From positions 1 to 21,053 of the forward strand of contig URGL01000047.1 in NCBI GenBank assembly GCA_900547405.1: 21,053 nt of DNA, read 5' to 3'. The stretch's first letter is position 1. Each line of letters begins with the position of its first letter. Under the pieces are notes generated by a model. That model saw only the letters and a list, made by a program, of their open reading frames with translations. It made no database searches and was not told where the DNA came from. A program made the position numbers and the translations under genes. Below are positions 21,001 through 21,053 of this stretch, piece after piece. Source of the stretch: an uncultured Eubacteriales bacterium. Its GTDB lineage: Bacteria; Bacillota; Clostridia; Oscillospirales; Oscillospiraceae.

Positions 21001-21053
21001 CCGGGTGTGGCGAAGTTTGGTATCGCGCTTGAATGGGGTTCAAGAGGCCGCTG
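21001..21053 (+). tRNA. tRNA-Pro (anticodon GGG), cut by the window end
   Basis: The acceptor 5' strand CCGGGTG, U8-G9, D stem GCGA/TCGC and anticodon stem CTTGA/TCAAG (21028-21032 with 21040-21044) fold correctly. The loop ATGGGGT places GGG at the anticodon (21035-21037), reading proline CCC and CCU codons. The T arm and 3' acceptor strand lie beyond the window. Confidence 0.88.

Noticed and set aside
21001..21053. tRNA as an integration site for the island
   Set aside because: The island lies 15 kb away, and no direct repeat of the tRNA sequence appears in the window.

Overview
The window looks like a chromosomal segment from an uncultured or gut-type member of the Clostridia, most likely the Oscillospirales/Oscillospiraceae. 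This rests on the gene set (AgrC/LytTR signalling, GlgP, TrhP next to MltG, ComEB, PLP kinase), Gram-positive ribosome-binding sites, consensus sigma-A promoters and many GC-rich palindromic intergenic repeats. It is inference from content and style; no taxonomic marker gene is complete here.

Region 1 (about 1-5735) is visibly AT-richer than the rest and looks acquired. It carries a LytTR response regulator and an AgrC-like sensor kinase under one promoter, a strong terminator, a second promoter, and a three-gene ABC transporter (two permeases and an ATPase). A 400-bp tail follows, with a gene remnant and a run of hairpins. Near-identical 50-bp structured repeats sit at both ends of the region, and the right copy ends on the glgP stop codon. 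No integrase is visible.

Region 2 (5732-10000) is ordinary chromosome: glgP (glycogen phosphorylase, minus) divergent from an AraC-type regulator, then a dCMP deaminase gene overlapping an IscR-like Rrf2 regulator gene by 4 bp.

Region 3 (10000-13090) is repeat-rich. It holds a 163-bp inverted-repeat element, an exported or anchored alpha/beta hydrolase (minus), tandem hairpin repeats, and a complete IS481-like insertion sequence that landed in the loop of an intergenic palindrome.

Region 4 (13094-17126) is a compact minus-strand operon: tmk-like kinase, DJ-1/PfpI protein, mltG, trhP, ending in a clear terminator. Region 5 (17127-20862) is a divergent plus-strand operon: PfkB kinase, pyridoxal/pyridoxamine kinase, an 83-residue membrane protein and a cytoplasmic GH13 alpha-glucanase. 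The window ends in a second copy of the inverted-repeat element, a consensus promoter and the first part of a tRNA-Pro(GGG) gene.

The most system-like content is the repeat-bracketed TCS-ABC island. The dispersed palindromic repeat families are the most unusual non-coding signal. I see no CRISPR array, no phage module and no recognised defence system.
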